A stretch of 64,000 bases of DNA from Bacteroidales bacterium (GTDB lineage: Bacteria > Bacteroidota > Bacteroidia > Bacteroidales > UBA932): NCBI GenBank assembly GCA_017534745.1, contig JAFXVX010000002.1, forward strand, positions 62,001-126,000. Direction: 5' to 3'. Numbering within the stretch: the stretch's first letter is position 1; every line of letters starts with the position of its first letter. A program made the translations under genes and the position numbers. Positions 17,507-26,140 of this stretch are shown piece by piece. The notes beneath the pieces were generated by a model. The model saw nothing but the letters and a program-made list of their open reading frames with translations, was not told the origin of the DNA and ran no database searches.

Positions 17507-17983
17507 ATGAGAAAAGCGAAGCCTAAAAAGAGGATTCTACTTCCGGATCCCAAGTTCCACGACGTGATGGTTACACGTTTCGTGAACAATCTTATGCTCC
17601 AGGGAAAGAAGAGTATCGCGTATTCTATTTTTTACGATGCCATTGACATGGTAGGCGAGAAGATGAAAGATTCTGACAAGGCTCCTCTCGATATTTGGAG
17701 GAAAGCACTCGAGAACGTGACCCCTCAGGTCGAGGTCAAGTCACGCCGTATCGGTGGTGCCAACTTCCAGGTGCCGACAGAGTTACGTCCTGAAAGGAAG
17801 ATTTCCGTCTCGATGAAGAATATGATATCCTTCGCCCGCAAGCGTTCAGGACACTCCATGGCCGAAAAGCTTTGCGCCGAGATCGTGGCCGCCTACAACA
17901 ATGAAGGCGGCGCCTTCAAGCGCAAGGAAGACATGCACAGGATGGCAGAAGCCAACAAGGCTTTTGCACACTTCCGCTTCTAA
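17507..17983 (+). CDS. rpsG: 30S ribosomal protein S7
   Basis: A 158-aa S7, full length; MRKAKPKKR start, KFVN-like [12 protein letters not shown] helix, [16 protein letters not shown] and the basic C-terminal helix with [20 protein letters not shown]. It nucleates assembly of the 16S 3' domain. It lies between rpsL and fusA (13 nt). Confidence 0.98.
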   Translation: MRKAKPKKRILLPDPKFHDVMVTRFVNNLMLQGKKSIAYSIFYDAIDMVGEKMKDSDKAPLDIWRKALENVTPQVEVKSRRIGGANFQVPTELRPERKISVSMKNMISFARKRSGHSMAEKLCAEIVAAYNNEGGAFKRKEDMHRMAEANKAFAHFRF

Positions 17984-17996
17984 CAGAGCATCCTGA

Positions 17997-20114
17997 ATGG
18001 CAGAAAGGGATCTCAAGTACACGCGTAACATCGGCATCATGGCCCACATCGATGCCGGTAAGACCACCACGTCAGAGCGTATCCTCTACTACACGGGGAA
18101 GACTCACAAGATCGGGGAGGTCCACGAAGGCGCGGCCACTATGGACTGGATGGTCCAGGAGCAGGAGAGGGGTATCACCATCACCTCCGCTGCGACCACC
18201 GCATTCTGGCCCTACGCCGGGCAGAAATATCAGATCAACCTGATCGATACTCCCGGCCACGTGGATTTCACCGTCGAAGTCGAGCGTTCCCTGCGCGTGC
18301 TGGACGGCACGATAGCGACATTCTGCGCTGTCGGCCGGGTCCAGCCGCAGTCGGAGACGGTCTGGCGTCAGGCGGACAAATACGGTGTGCCCAAGATCGC
18401 CTATGTCAACAAGATGGACCGCGTCGGTGCCGATTTCCTCGCATGCGTCGAGGAGATTAAAAACAAGCTCGGCGCCAACGCTGTGCCCGTCTGCCTCCCT
18501 ATCGGAGCCGAAGACAAGTTCGAAGGGATCATCGACCTCCTGTCGATGAAAGCCATCTACTACAACTCGTCCGAGGAGCTCGTCAACTTCGAGATCAAGG
18601 ACATCCCCGCAGACCTCCTCGCGGAAGCCGAGAGCGCCCGTTCGGTGCTCGTCGAGACCGCGGTGGAGTGCGACGATTCCCTGATGGACAAGTATTTCGA
18701 CGATCCTGATACCCTTTCCGAAGAGGAGATTGTCGCAGCCCTCCGCAAGGGCACGATCGCCATGCGAATCGTCCCTGCGTGCTGCGGTTCCTCCTTTAAG
18801 AATAAAGGTGTTCAGTTCCTCCTCGACTGCGTGATGCGCTACCTTCCTTCACCGCTCGACAAGGGCGCGGTCAAGGGTGTACACCCTCGCACCGGTGCCG
18901 AGATCGAGCGTCGCCCGGAGAACAAAGAGCCTTTCAGCGCCCTCGTGTTCAAGATTGCGACGGACCCGTTCGTCGGGCGCCTCGCTTTCCTGAGGGTCTA
19001 TTCCGGAAGGATCGACTCCGGCTCCTACGTCCACAACACCCGCACCGGCAAGAACGAAAGGATCTCCCGACTCTACCAGATGCACTCCAACCACCAGAAT
19101 CCCATCGATTTTGTCGAGGCCGGAGACATCTGCGCAGCCGTCGGTTTCAAGGACCTCCGCACAGGCGACACCGTCTGTGACGAGACCCACCCTATCGTTC
19201 TCGAGTCGATGGAGTTCCCCGACCCTGTGATCGGCATCGCGGTCGAGCCCAAGACCCAGCAGGATCTTGACAAGCTCGCGATTGCACTCGACAAGCTCTC
19301 CGAGGAGGATCCGACCTTTACGGTCCGCTCCGACAACGAGACCGGCCAGACCATCATCAGCGGCATGGGCGAGCTTCACCTCGACATCATCGTCGATCGG
19401 CTCCGCCGCGAGTTCGGCGTGGACATCAACCAGGGAGCCCCGCAGGTCAACTACAAGGAGACCATCACCGGCAGCGTCCAGCTCCGTGAGGTCTTCAAGA
19501 AGCAGACCGGCGGCCGCGGTAAATTCGCGGACATCATCGTGGAGATTTCTCCCGCTGATGAAGGACACGTCGGCCTCCAGTTTGAGAACGAGGTCAAGGG
19601 CGGCAACGTACCCAAGGAATTCATCCCCTCCGTGGAGAAGGGATTCCAGGCCGCAATGGCCAACGGCGTACTTGCCGGCTATGAGGTGCCCTCGCTCAAG
19701 GTCAGGCTGCTCGACGGAAGCTACCACCCGGTAGATTCCGACCAGCTTTCCTTCGAGCTCGCAGCCAGGATGGCGTTCCGCCATGGCTGCCCCAAGGCAC
19801 ACCCCGTTCTCCTGGAGCCGATCATGTCCCTCGAAGTGGTGACTCCCGAAGACTACATGGGCGACATCGTCGGCGACCTCAACCGCCGCCGCGGCCAGAT
19901 TGTCGCGATGGACTCCACCTCCAACGGAGCACGCATAGTGAAGGCGTTCGTCCCGCTCGCCGAGCAGTTCGGATACGTGACTGTCCTCAGGACACTCTCC
20001 TCCGGACGCGCGACCTCGACGATGACGTTCGACCACTATGCCGAGGTCCCTTCAAATATTGCCAAGGACATCGTCGAGAAGAGCGGCTACCGCCACTACT
20101 CCGACGATGAGTAA
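17997..20114 (+). CDS. fusA: Elongation factor G
   Basis: A 705-aa translational GTPase with G1 [16 protein letters not shown]3 [10 protein letters not shown]4 NKMDR, then domains II-V including GMGELHLDI and the C-terminal RRRGQI and [15 protein letters not shown] segments. It translocates tRNA-mRNA on the ribosome. Full length with G domain intact, so canonical EF-G rather than a duplicated EF-G2. Position between rpsG and rpsJ is the normal Bacteroidetes order. Confidence 0.97.
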   Translation: MAERDLKYTRNIGIMAHIDAGKTTTSERILYYTGKTHKIGEVHEGAATMDWMVQEQERGITITSAATTAFWPYAGQKYQINLIDTPGHVDFTVEVERSLRVLDGTIATFCAVGRVQPQSETVWRQADKYGVPKIAYVNKMDRVGADFLACVEEIKNKLGANAVPVCLPIGAEDKFEGIIDLLSMKAIYYNSSEELVNFEIKDIPADLLAEAESARSVLVETAVECDDSLMDKYFDDPDTLSEEEIVAALRKGTIAMRIVPACCGSSFKNKGVQFLLDCVMRYLPSPLDKGAVKGVHPRTGAEIERRPENKEPFSALVFKIATDPFVGRLAFLRVYSGRIDSGSYVHNTRTGKNERISRLYQMHSNHQNPIDFVEAGDICAAVGFKDLRTGDTVCDETHPIVLESMEFPDPVIGIAVEPKTQQDLDKLAIALDKLSEEDPTFTVRSDNETGQTIISGMGELHLDIIVDRLRREFGVDINQGAPQVNYKETITGSVQLREVFKKQTGGRGKFADIIVEISPADEGHVGLQFENEVKGGNVPKEFIPSVEKGFQAAMANGVLAGYEVPSLKVRLLDGSYHPVDSDQLSFELAARMAFRHGCPKAHPVLLEPIMSLEVVTPEDYMGDIVGDLNRRRGQIVAMDSTSNGARIVKAFVPLAEQFGYVTVLRTLSSGRATSTMTFDHYAEVPSNIAKDIVEKSGYRHYSDDE

Positions 20115-20141
20115 TGTGAAAAAGTAAAAAGAATTACCAAT

Positions 20142-20447
20142 ATGAGCCAGAAAATCAGAATCAAACTCAAGTCTTTCGATCACGCCCTCGTGGACAAGTC
20201 CTCAGCGCGCATCGTTGACACGGTAAAATCCACAGGTGCAAAGGTCAATGGTCCCATTCCTCTTCCCACCTCCAAGAAGATTTTCACCGTCAACCGCTCG
20301 ACCTTCGTCAACAAGAAGTCCCGCGAGCAGTTTGAGCTCGACTCCTACGTCCGTCTTCTTGACATCGACGACTCCAACGCGAAGACCGTCGATGCTCTCA
20401 TGAAGCTCGAACTCCCCGCCGGTGTCGAGGTCGAAATCAAAGTCTGA
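20142..20447 (+). CDS. rpsJ: 30S ribosomal protein S10
   Basis: A 101-aa S10 with [14 protein letters not shown] at the start, [29 protein letters not shown] and the C-terminal [11 protein letters not shown]. In most Bacteroidetes the gene continues directly into rplC, rplD, rplW and rplB; here the next features are a promoter, a tRNA and a terminator, so the ribosomal block ends at rpsJ. Confidence 0.97.
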   Translation: MSQKIRIKLKSFDHALVDKSSARIVDTVKSTGAKVNGPIPLPTSKKIFTVNRSTFVNKKSREQFELDSYVRLLDIDDSNAKTVDALMKLELPAGVEVEIKV

Positions 20448-20465
20448 GAATAAGTAAATTATTCT

Positions 20466-20473
20466 TATATTTG
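20466..20473 (+). promoter_or_regulatory. -7 element upstream of the CAT tRNA
   Basis: TATATTTG followed by GCAG, about 34 nt before the tRNA. No clear TTTG at the -33 spacing. A GC-rich hairpin (GGCCGACGCCAGGCGCCGGCC, 20477 onward, core GCCGGC) occupies the leader. Confidence 0.5.
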
Positions 20474-20506
20474 CAGGGCCGACGCCAGGCGCCGGCCCGC
20501 AAAAAG

Positions 20507-20580
20507 GGTCCCTTAGCTCAGTTGGTTAGAGCATCTGACTCATAATCAGGGGGTCGCAGGATCATGCCCTGCAGGGACCA
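20507..20580 (+). tRNA. tRNA with CAT anticodon (Met or Ile2)
   Basis: 74 nt; acceptor GGTCCCT / AGGGACC, D arm GCTC..GAGC, anticodon stem TCTGA / TCAGG around CTCATAA (anticodon CAT), T stem GCAGG / CCTGC. The acceptor and TTAGCTCAG region resemble E. coli tRNA-Ile2 (lysidine-modified) but elongator Met cannot be excluded. The T loop reads ATCATGC instead of the usual TTCRANY, which is unusual. Confidence 0.85.
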
Positions 20581-20581
20581 C

Positions 20582-20611
20582 AAAAAGCCACCGAGGTTTC
20601 GGTGGCTTTTT
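20582..20611 (+). terminator. Rho-independent terminator after the CAT tRNA
   Basis: Perfect 8-bp stem GCCACCGA / TCGGTGGC with a GGTT loop, followed by TTTTT. It ends the tRNA transcript and any read-through from rpsJ. Confidence 0.88.
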
Positions 20612-20692
20612 GTGTCCCTATATCTAACCCCCTGTCGCTGATGCGACATCCCCCTGTCAGGGGGAATGCCGGAACCTGCTTCGCAGAACCCG

Positions 20693-20752
20693 GGTGCCTC
20701 CGGTCGTCACTACGTTCCTCAACTCCGGCACGGCGGCTGACGCCGCCCTCGT
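20693..20752. repeat. Dispersed repeat, family B, copy 1
   Basis: About 58 bp (GGTGCCTCCGGTCGTC ... GGCACGGCGGCTGACGCCGCC) that recurs in inverse orientation at 58386-58445 with few mismatches. Just upstream (20637-20680) are a CCCCCTGTCAGGGGG palindrome and other short hairpins. No gene is evident in 20612-20967; the whole stretch is repeat-derived. Confidence 0.75.
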
Positions 20753-20770
20753 CGCTTCGCTCCTCTAATT

Positions 20771-20907
20771 CCGTCCACGTTAGACCCACGTTTTTGTGGA
20801 CGGATAACCCGTTTTCTTCGTTCCGTCCACGCCAGACCCACGTTTTTGTGGACGGACAGCCCGTTTTCTTCGTTCCGTCCACATTTGAGGGGTGTTTTTG
20901 TGGACGG
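20771..20907. repeat. Three-copy array of 33-nt hairpins, 52-bp period
   Basis: CCGTCCAC ... GTTTTTGTGGACGG occurs at 20771-20803, 20823-20855 and 20875-20907, separated by 19-nt spacers (copies 1 and 2 share CCCGTTTTCTTCGTT). The 8-bp arms CCGTCCAC and GTGGACGG are invariant while the loop varies (GTTAGACCCAC, GCCAGACCCAC, ATTTGAGGGGT). Not a CRISPR: only three units, short spacers, spacers nearly identical, no cas genes. Confidence 0.85.
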
Positions 20908-20967
20908 CGGAACGTCTTCCTGCATGGGCGGGTGCAGAAAATGGCCGGTGGGGCCGGGGGCCGGAAG

Positions 20968-21525
20968 TCAGATTGTATTCAGCAGGGCGGTGAAGCGGTG
21001 GCGGATGTCGCCGAGGATGGAGCGCCAGTCCTTGAGGGTGCCGTCGAGGTTGTCGGAGACTGCCTTGAAGCAGTAGAAGGGCAGTCCTTTCGTGCGGCAG
21101 AAAAGGGCTGCCGCATACGCCTCCATATCAAAAAGGTCATATTTTCGGGAAAGCAGGGCCACCTGCTCCGGACTGAACGTCTGGGTGCTCATAAAGAAAT
21201 CACCGGAGAACACCGAACAGCCCTCTCCCGGAAGATCGATACGGTCATAGACAAGGTCACAGCCTCCGTTTATGAAACTGCGGCAATCGAGGATCTCGCC
21301 GATGGGGTAGCGCGCGGAACCGGCGCTGCCGACGTTGAGCACGACCGGACGGTCGCCGGACCGGCCGTCGTACCACTCCACGAGGGCGTTGAACATCCTC
21401 ATTTTACCCATCCCCGTGTACACGATGGGGAACGGGACATCGCTTTCCGAAAGCTCGTCACGGTCTGCCACGACGAGAACCACTTCCCGTCCTTTCAGCT
21501 CTTCCAATACTTTTTTGTCAACCAT
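20968..21525 (-). CDS. Nucleoside phosphorylase / MTA-SAH nucleosidase-like protein
   Basis: A 185-aa protein of the PNP/UDP phosphorylase fold: GMGKMRMFNALVEWY, VLNVGSAGSARYPIGEI, and KYDLFDMEAYAAALFC with the Met-Glu that contacts the ribose, then FKAVSDNLDGT with the Asp that protonates the base. It is shorter than typical MtnN (230 aa), lacking part of the N-terminal strands. Likely a nucleosidase acting on adenosyl thioethers or other nucleosides; substrate not decided. I use ATG 21525; the frame continues 45 nt upstream without conserved residues. Confidence 0.72.
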   Translation of the reverse strand: MVDKKVLEELKGREVVLVVADRDELSESDVPFPIVYTGMGKMRMFNALVEWYDGRSGDRPVVLNVGSAGSARYPIGEILDCRSFINGGCDLVYDRIDLPGEGCSVFSGDFFMSTQTFSPEQVALLSRKYDLFDMEAYAAALFCRTKGLPFYCFKAVSDNLDGTLKDWRSILGDIRHRFTALLNTI

Positions 21526-21609
21526 ATGGTTCTTCACGCTATTTTCTATCGAAAAAACAGCCACGTCCATTCGACGCGGCTGTTTTTGTCGGAACCGACG
21601 GGTCGGAGA

Positions 21610-23280
21610 CTAGAGGTTGTAGTCTGCGAACTCGATGTCGGTCTTGGCGCGCTCCTTGAGCTCGGCGTCCTCATAGGCCTTCTCGAGGTTGGCCTTGACT
21701 TCGCTTTCCTTGCCCTGGCGGGCAGCGATGATGGCGCGGAGGTAGGCGCACTTGGCAGGGCAGCAGCACTTGGCGTCGCACTCGTTGCCGAGAGCGGCAG
21801 CAGCCTGATCGAGCTTGCCGACGAGGATGTAGGCAAGAGCGGTGTTGTGCTGGCAGCCGGGAGCACCTGCGAGCTCGGAAGCAGCCTTGTCATACTTGCC
21901 GTTGAGGATGTCGATGGCGCCCTGGGAAGCCTTGGCTTCAGGAGTGCCGGACTCGGCGAAGTACTTCTCGGCAGCCTCGGTGTCGCCGTTGCGGAGGGCG
22001 ATGACACCCTTGGTCGCCTTGGCGTCAGCGTCGTCCTTGGCGGTGGCGAGAACCTGCTCGGCCTCAGCCTTCTTGCCTTCGGACATATAGACGGCTGCGA
22101 GGTTGAGCTTGGCCCTGTTGCTGTCGAACTTGTCGATGGCCTGCTTGTAGATCCTTTCCTTCTCGGCGGGCTCATCTACGAGGGTCGCGGCGCGGAGGAG
22201 GGCTTCCTCATCGAGGGCGTCGATGTCGTCCTTGGAGAGCTGCTTGAGCTCATCGGCGGTGTAGTTCTGGTACTCGACGTTGGCGATGAGCCTGGAACGA
22301 CGGAGACCGGGGAGAACCTCGCTCTTGAGGGTCGTGAAGACCTCGGACATGTTGCGGATCTCGCTCTCGCGGACGTTAGGATCGCTGTACATCGAGAGGA
22401 CGCGGAGGATGAGGTCTTTGTCCTCGATGTTGGACTCGCCGACGAGCTGCTGGAAGCCGTCCCAGTCCTCGCCCTTGCTCTGGACGTCCGGAGCGGCGAT
22501 GTCGTACTTCTTGGTGAGCTTGTTCCATGCCTTGTTTCCGGAATCGCCACGCTTTGCGGAAAGGGCGTCATTGAGCTCGACGGAGCCTTCAGGGGAAGCG
22601 TAAGCAATGATCTCGGTGCCGGTCACAGTCTTGCGATTGTTTCCCGCGATCTCATCGAGAGCGGCAAGGAAGTCCTTCATGCTCTGGCCCTTGAGCTCGC
22701 TGTTGCGAAGCTCGGCGCTGTTGTAGGCGAACTGGATCTGGCCTTCGGCGGTCGAAGGGATGACCTCCTGGTAGGAGTCAGCCTTGGAGCCGACGACGCC
22801 GCCCTGCTGGACGAGCATGTAGGTCGTGTTGACACCGTCGGCGACCTTCTTGGAAGGAAGCTCGGCAGTCTTGGTCTTCTTCTTGTTCATCGCGACGCCA
22901 CGAAGCTCGAAGACGCTCTTCTCAACGCCCTTGACGTAGTCGAAGTGGATCTTTTCGGTCACGGTCTGGCCGTCCGGGGAAACCACTGTGTAGTTTTCCT
23001 TCACCTTGGGGCCCTGATAGTAGAGCTTCTCGCCGACAACCTCGCCGCCGTCATAGACGAGCACGGGGGTGACTTCGAGGATGGCCTTGGGGTTGAAGTA
23101 GTCGGCCGGATAGGTGACGGTCACGGTCGCGTCGATGCTGCCGGCGATGCACTCAAGCACCTGCGGGTCGCACTTGACGATGACGTTTTCAGCCTGCTCC
23201 TGCATCTTCTTGAGAGGAGAGCATCCGAATGCAGCGACAAGGAGAGTCGCGGCAAGGATTATTCTGAGAGTGTTTTTCAT
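21610..23280 (-). CDS. TPR / OmpA-like outer-membrane lipoprotein
   Basis: A 556-aa lipoprotein (signal with VAAFGC, Cys about 20). The N-terminal half is beta-rich; about 180-300 resembles an OmpA-C-like region (IQFAYNSAELRNSEL, IIAYASPEGSVELNDALSAKRG), and about 370-550 is helical TPR-like repeats (AKLNLAAVYMSEGKKAEAEQVL, GVIALRNGDTEAAEKYF). Close to the end a cysteine cluster CDAKCCCPAKC (about 501-511) stands out. Proteins of this layout occur widely in Bacteroidales; function unknown, perhaps envelope anchoring. It has its own promoter region shared with the sigma54 regulator. Confidence 0.75.
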   Translation of the reverse strand: MKNTLRIILAATLLVAAFGCSPLKKMQEQAENVIVKCDPQVLECIAGSIDATVTVTYPADYFNPKAILEVTPVLVYDGGEVVGEKLYYQGPKVKENYTVVSPDGQTVTEKIHFDYVKGVEKSVFELRGVAMNKKKTKTAELPSKKVADGVNTTYMLVQQGGVVGSKADSYQEVIPSTAEGQIQFAYNSAELRNSELKGQSMKDFLAALDEIAGNNRKTVTGTEIIAYASPEGSVELNDALSAKRGDSGNKAWNKLTKKYDIAAPDVQSKGEDWDGFQQLVGESNIEDKDLILRVLSMYSDPNVRESEIRNMSEVFTTLKSEVLPGLRRSRLIANVEYQNYTADELKQLSKDDIDALDEEALLRAATLVDEPAEKERIYKQAIDKFDSNRAKLNLAAVYMSEGKKAEAEQVLATAKDDADAKATKGVIALRNGDTEAAEKYFAESGTPEAKASQGAIDILNGKYDKAASELAGAPGCQHNTALAYILVGKLDQAAAALGNECDAKCCCPAKCAYLRAIIAARQGKESEVKANLEKAYEDAELKERAKTDIEFADYNL

Positions 23281-23319
23281 AAAATTTTATGGTTTTGTTG
23301 AATTTTCCTGTTCAGATTG

Positions 23320-23400
23320 CAAATATATAAATAATTTTTGCATATCACGCAAGGAAGCGCAAGGTTTTGGGTATTTTTTCGCCAGTATTGATTATCTTTG
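23320..23400. promoter_or_regulatory. Divergent promoter region between the TPR/OmpA lipoprotein and the sigma54 regulator
   Basis: Minus-strand TATATTTG (23327-23320) faces the lipoprotein; plus-strand TATCTTTG (23393-23400) lies 8 nt before the regulator's ATG at 23408. The latter would leave almost no leader. Confidence 0.55.
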
Positions 23401-23407
23401 CGTCACT

Positions 23408-24601
23408 ATGGATACACAGGAGCTACAGAGACTCAAGAATAAATACGATATAATCGGCAACAATCCGGCCCTCAACAGGGCCCTCGAGACGGCTGTAAAG
23501 TTCGCCCCGACGGACCTCACGGTGCTCATAACGGGCGAAAGCGGCGTCGGCAAGGAGAACATTTCCAGGATAATCCACCAGTACGGAATCCGCCGTGGCG
23601 GCAAATTCTTCGCCGTCAACTACGGCGCCATTCCCGAAGGGACCATCGACTCGGAGCTCTTCGGCCACGTGAGAGGCGCATACACCGGCGCGATTGAGAC
23701 GCGCGCCGGCTATTTTGAGGAGGCCGACGGCGGGACCCTTTTCCTGGACGAGATAGCGGAGCTCCCCCTCGCCTCGCAGGCGAAGCTCCTGCGCGTCCTC
23801 CAGTCGGGCGAATACATCAAGGTCGGCTCCGCCAAAGTTGAGCACACGGATGTCCGCGTCATCGCGGCGACCAATATCGACCTCGCGTATGCCGTCAGCC
23901 GCGGCAAGTTCCGCGAGGACCTCTACTACCGCCTCTGCGCTGCCCAGATCCGCGTCCCGTCGCTACGCGACCGCAAAGATGATATCTACCTGTTGTTCAG
24001 GAAGTTCACGTCCGATTTCTCCGAGAAATACGGCATGTGCAAGATATCCCTCACCCACGACGCCATCGAGCTCATACGTTCCTACCGCTGGCCCGGCAAC
24101 ATCCGCCAGCTGATGAACTTCACCCAGACCGTCACCGCCCTCGAGTCGGTCAAGGTTACCCCGGTCTCCGGCCGCATCGAGCTCGACGCGGCGGCCATTG
24201 CGCCCTATATGCCAAAGGAAGAGCTGAATCTTCCGGCAAAATTCACGGGCGAAGGCGCCGGCGAGGGGATCTCGCCGAACGAGAAGCAGGCCATCTACAA
24301 AGCCCTGATCGACCTCAAGAGGGAGATAGACGATCTGCGCCGCGAGGTTGAGCGCGGCGGTGCTCCCGCCCCGCAGCTGCCGGTCCGGGAAGAGGCCGAA
24401 TGGCAGGACCACGACGAGCCGGAGGAGCAGATTCCCTCCGAGCCGGAGGATCTCTCCTGGAAAAAGAACGAGGACGACCTCATACGCAAAGCCCTCGACA
24501 AGTGGGGTGGAAACCGCAAGATGGCCGCGCAGGAGCTCGGCATGTCGGAGCGCACCCTTTACCGCAAGCTCCCCCCGGAGTATAAAACAAAGAAACAGTG
24601 A
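23408..24601 (+). CDS. Sigma54-dependent transcriptional activator
   Basis: A 397-aa protein lacking an N-terminal receiver. The AAA+ domain occupies about 1-250: Walker A GESGVGKEN, the sigma54-contact loop GAYTGA, Walker B GGTLFLDEIAEL, arginine fingers in FREDLYYRL. A charged linker follows (about 290-345), and a Fis-type helix-turn-helix ends the protein (AAQELGMSERTLYRKL). Such proteins open promoters bound by RpoN. No sensory domain is seen, so control may be by level or a partner. The adjacent lptE, TPR and secG genes form a block conserved in Bacteroidales. Confidence 0.92.
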   Translation: MDTQELQRLKNKYDIIGNNPALNRALETAVKFAPTDLTVLITGESGVGKENISRIIHQYGIRRGGKFFAVNYGAIPEGTIDSELFGHVRGAYTGAIETRAGYFEEADGGTLFLDEIAELPLASQAKLLRVLQSGEYIKVGSAKVEHTDVRVIAATNIDLAYAVSRGKFREDLYYRLCAAQIRVPSLRDRKDDIYLLFRKFTSDFSEKYGMCKISLTHDAIELIRSYRWPGNIRQLMNFTQTVTALESVKVTPVSGRIELDAAAIAPYMPKEELNLPAKFTGEGAGEGISPNEKQAIYKALIDLKREIDDLRREVERGGAPAPQLPVREEAEWQDHDEPEEQIPSEPEDLSWKKNEDDLIRKALDKWGGNRKMAAQELGMSERTLYRKLPPEYKTKKQ

Positions 24602-25098
24602 TGAAAAGATTCCTGCCCGTCATCGCCGCGGCCCTTATCCTTTCTTCCTGCGGCATCTACTCTTTCTCCGGCACCTCCATCCAGCCGGACGTCAAGACCA
24701 TCCACATACCCTATGTGGAATACAAGGCCCTCACGGTGAATCCTTCCCTGAGCAACCTTCTGACAGAGGCGCTCAAGGACAAGTTCCGCAAACTGACAAG
24801 GCTTGAGGAAGTTGACCTCGATGCGGACCTCGACCTCGTCTGCGAGATTACGGGTTACGACGTCAGGGCGACCGCTGTGACCGCCCAGGAAGTCGCGGCC
24901 CAGAACCGCCTCACGGTGACGGTCAAAGCCGTGTTCACCAACCACAAATATCCGGAAGAGGACGTCGATAAGCAGTTCTCCGCCTACGCCGACTACGACT
25001 CGACCCAGTCGCTCGAGTCGGTCCAGGGGGCGCTCTGCGACGAGATCGTCGAAAAACTCTGCGAGGACATCTTCAACGCGACAGTCGCCCAATGGTAA
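24598..25098 (+). CDS. lptE: LPS assembly lipoprotein LptE
   Basis: A 166-aa lipoprotein (AALILSSCGIYSF) with the SFSGTSIQPDVKTIHIPY start and NLLTEALKDKFRKLTRL, characteristic of Bacteroidetes LptE, the plug of the LptD outer-membrane translocon for LPS. Overlaps the sigma54 regulator by 4 nt (ATGA), so it is translated with it. Confidence 0.88.
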   Translation: MMKRFLPVIAAALILSSCGIYSFSGTSIQPDVKTIHIPYVEYKALTVNPSLSNLLTEALKDKFRKLTRLEEVDLDADLDLVCEITGYDVRATAVTAQEVAAQNRLTVTVKAVFTNHKYPEEDVDKQFSAYADYDSTQSLESVQGALCDEIVEKLCEDIFNATVAQW

Positions 25099-25685
25099 AG
25101 GACAGGATTGACATAAAGGCCCTCAATATGGAGGAGCTCGCCGGCGTCGTGGACCTGTACCCCTGGTACGCAGGCGCGCGGCTGGAGCTCTGCCGCCGTA
25201 TGTCCGCCCTCGGCGACGGCTCGTGGGGCGAAGACCGCTACGTGGAAGCGGCCCTTTTCGTGCGTAACCGCCGTGCGGTTTATGATATAATGCACTCAGG
25301 CAGTGCATCTTCCATCTCTGATTCGCAGGTCCACGACCTAGTAGCCTCCTACCTTGCCGCAGAAAAGGTGGAGGTGCCCCGCAAGGAGGAAAAGAAGGTC
25401 CGGCGCGCGGCCGTCGGCGGCGACTATTTCTCTGAGGAAGACTACAGCAAGGTTAGAAACGCCCCGGAAGCGAAGGGCATCAAAGCGCGCCCGGACAAGG
25501 ACGCGCCCGCCGTGCCGGTTTCGACGGGAGAAGTCAGCATGGACGATTTCTGCACCGAGACCCTTGCCGAAATCTATCTCGAGCAGGGCTATCCGGAGGA
25601 GGCACGCCGCATTTATTCGAAACTAATGTTGTTTTATCCGGAAAAAAGTGCTTACTTTGCATCCCTTATCGAAAAACTGAAGTAA
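25092..25685 (+). CDS. Conserved hypothetical protein (Bacteroidetes, lptE-secG block)
   Basis: A 197-aa protein of unknown function, overlapping lptE by 7 nt and ending 6 nt before secG. The N-terminal DLYPWYAGARLELCRRMSALG and C-terminal TLAEIYLEQGYPEEARRIYSKLMLFYPEKSAYFA resemble single TPR-like helical hairpins; the middle is charged and probably disordered. No signal peptide, so it is likely cytoplasmic. Confidence 0.7.
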   Translation: MVKDRIDIKALNMEELAGVVDLYPWYAGARLELCRRMSALGDGSWGEDRYVEAALFVRNRRAVYDIMHSGSASSISDSQVHDLVASYLAAEKVEVPRKEEKKVRRAAVGGDYFSEEDYSKVRNAPEAKGIKARPDKDAPAVPVSTGEVSMDDFCTETLAEIYLEQGYPEEARRIYSKLMLFYPEKSAYFASLIEKLK

Positions 25686-25691
25686 AAATAT

Positions 25692-26060
25692 ATGAACTGG
25701 CTTTTTACATTACTTGTCGTTCTTATCGTTATCGCAAGTATTCTCCTTACGGTTGTAGTCCTTCTCCAGAACGGGAAAGACGGTGGTCTCGCGACCAACT
25801 TCACCTCCGCAAACCAGGCCCTCGGCGTACGTGCGGCCGCTTCCCTGCTTGAAAAAGCGACCTGGGGACTCGTGGCGTTCATCCTCGTGCTCTCCATCCT
25901 CTCCACCTTCGCCCTCAGGGGCAACGCGGAAGGGAACACTTCCGACGAGCTCAACACTGAGATCGTCAATGCGACCGAGGCTGAAGCTCCCGCTTTCCCC
26001 GTCCCCCAGGCCGATCCTTCTGTTCCTCAGGAAGCCCCTGCGGAGCCCTCGGCCGAGTAG
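25692..26060 (+). CDS. secG: Preprotein translocase subunit SecG
   Basis: A 122-aa protein with two hydrophobic helices (about 3-23 and 52-75) joined by [16 protein letters not shown], which fits the SecG loop LLQ.GKG. The Ala/Pro/Glu-rich C-terminal tail is typical for Bacteroidetes SecG. It assists SecYEG translocation. Fourth gene of the sigma54 regulator-lptE-TPR-secG run. Confidence 0.9.
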   Translation: MNWLFTLLVVLIVIASILLTVVVLLQNGKDGGLATNFTSANQALGVRAAASLLEKATWGLVAFILVLSILSTFALRGNAEGNTSDELNTEIVNATEAEAPAFPVPQADPSVPQEAPAEPSAE

Positions 26061-26061
26061 G

Positions 26062-26102
26062 ACTGACAATTTGTCAGTTCCGAAAGGAAGGAATATATTT
26101 TG
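26062..26102 (+). promoter_or_regulatory. clpB promoter with overlapping operator-like palindrome
   Basis: Perfect palindrome ACTGACAA-T-TTGTCAGT (26062-26078) embeds the -33 box TTTG (26070-26073). After 20 nt comes TATATTTTG (26094-26102), one T longer than the TAnnTTTG consensus. A repressor bound to the palindrome would cover the -33 box. The regulator is unknown. Confidence 0.55.
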
Positions 26103-26109
26103 ACCGTAT

Positions 26110-26140
26110 ATGTCCGTCCCCATAAACCGGGGGCGGACAT
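26110..26140 (+). promoter_or_regulatory. Strong hairpin at the 5' end of the clpB message
   Basis: 12-bp stem (26110-26121 with 26129-26140, one G-T pair) and a 7-nt loop ATAAACC. It begins about where transcription should start and ends 5 nt before the ATG at 26146, so it fills the whole leader. It lacks a T tract, so it is not a good terminator for secG. Confidence 0.6.

Noticed and set aside
18849..20036. Long minus-strand ORF opposite fusA (395 aa)
   Set aside because: Mirror frame of a highly conserved EF-G gene in GC-rich DNA; no domain and no own promoter.
20771..20907. CRISPR array
   Set aside because: Only three units, spacers of 19 nt that are nearly identical, palindromic repeats with variable loops and no cas genes nearby.
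20602..23301. 899-aa plus-strand ORF opposite the nucleosidase and TPR lipoprotein
   Set aside because: Antisense shadow with Leu/Gly/Glu-biased composition; the minus-strand genes have signal peptides and recognisable motifs.
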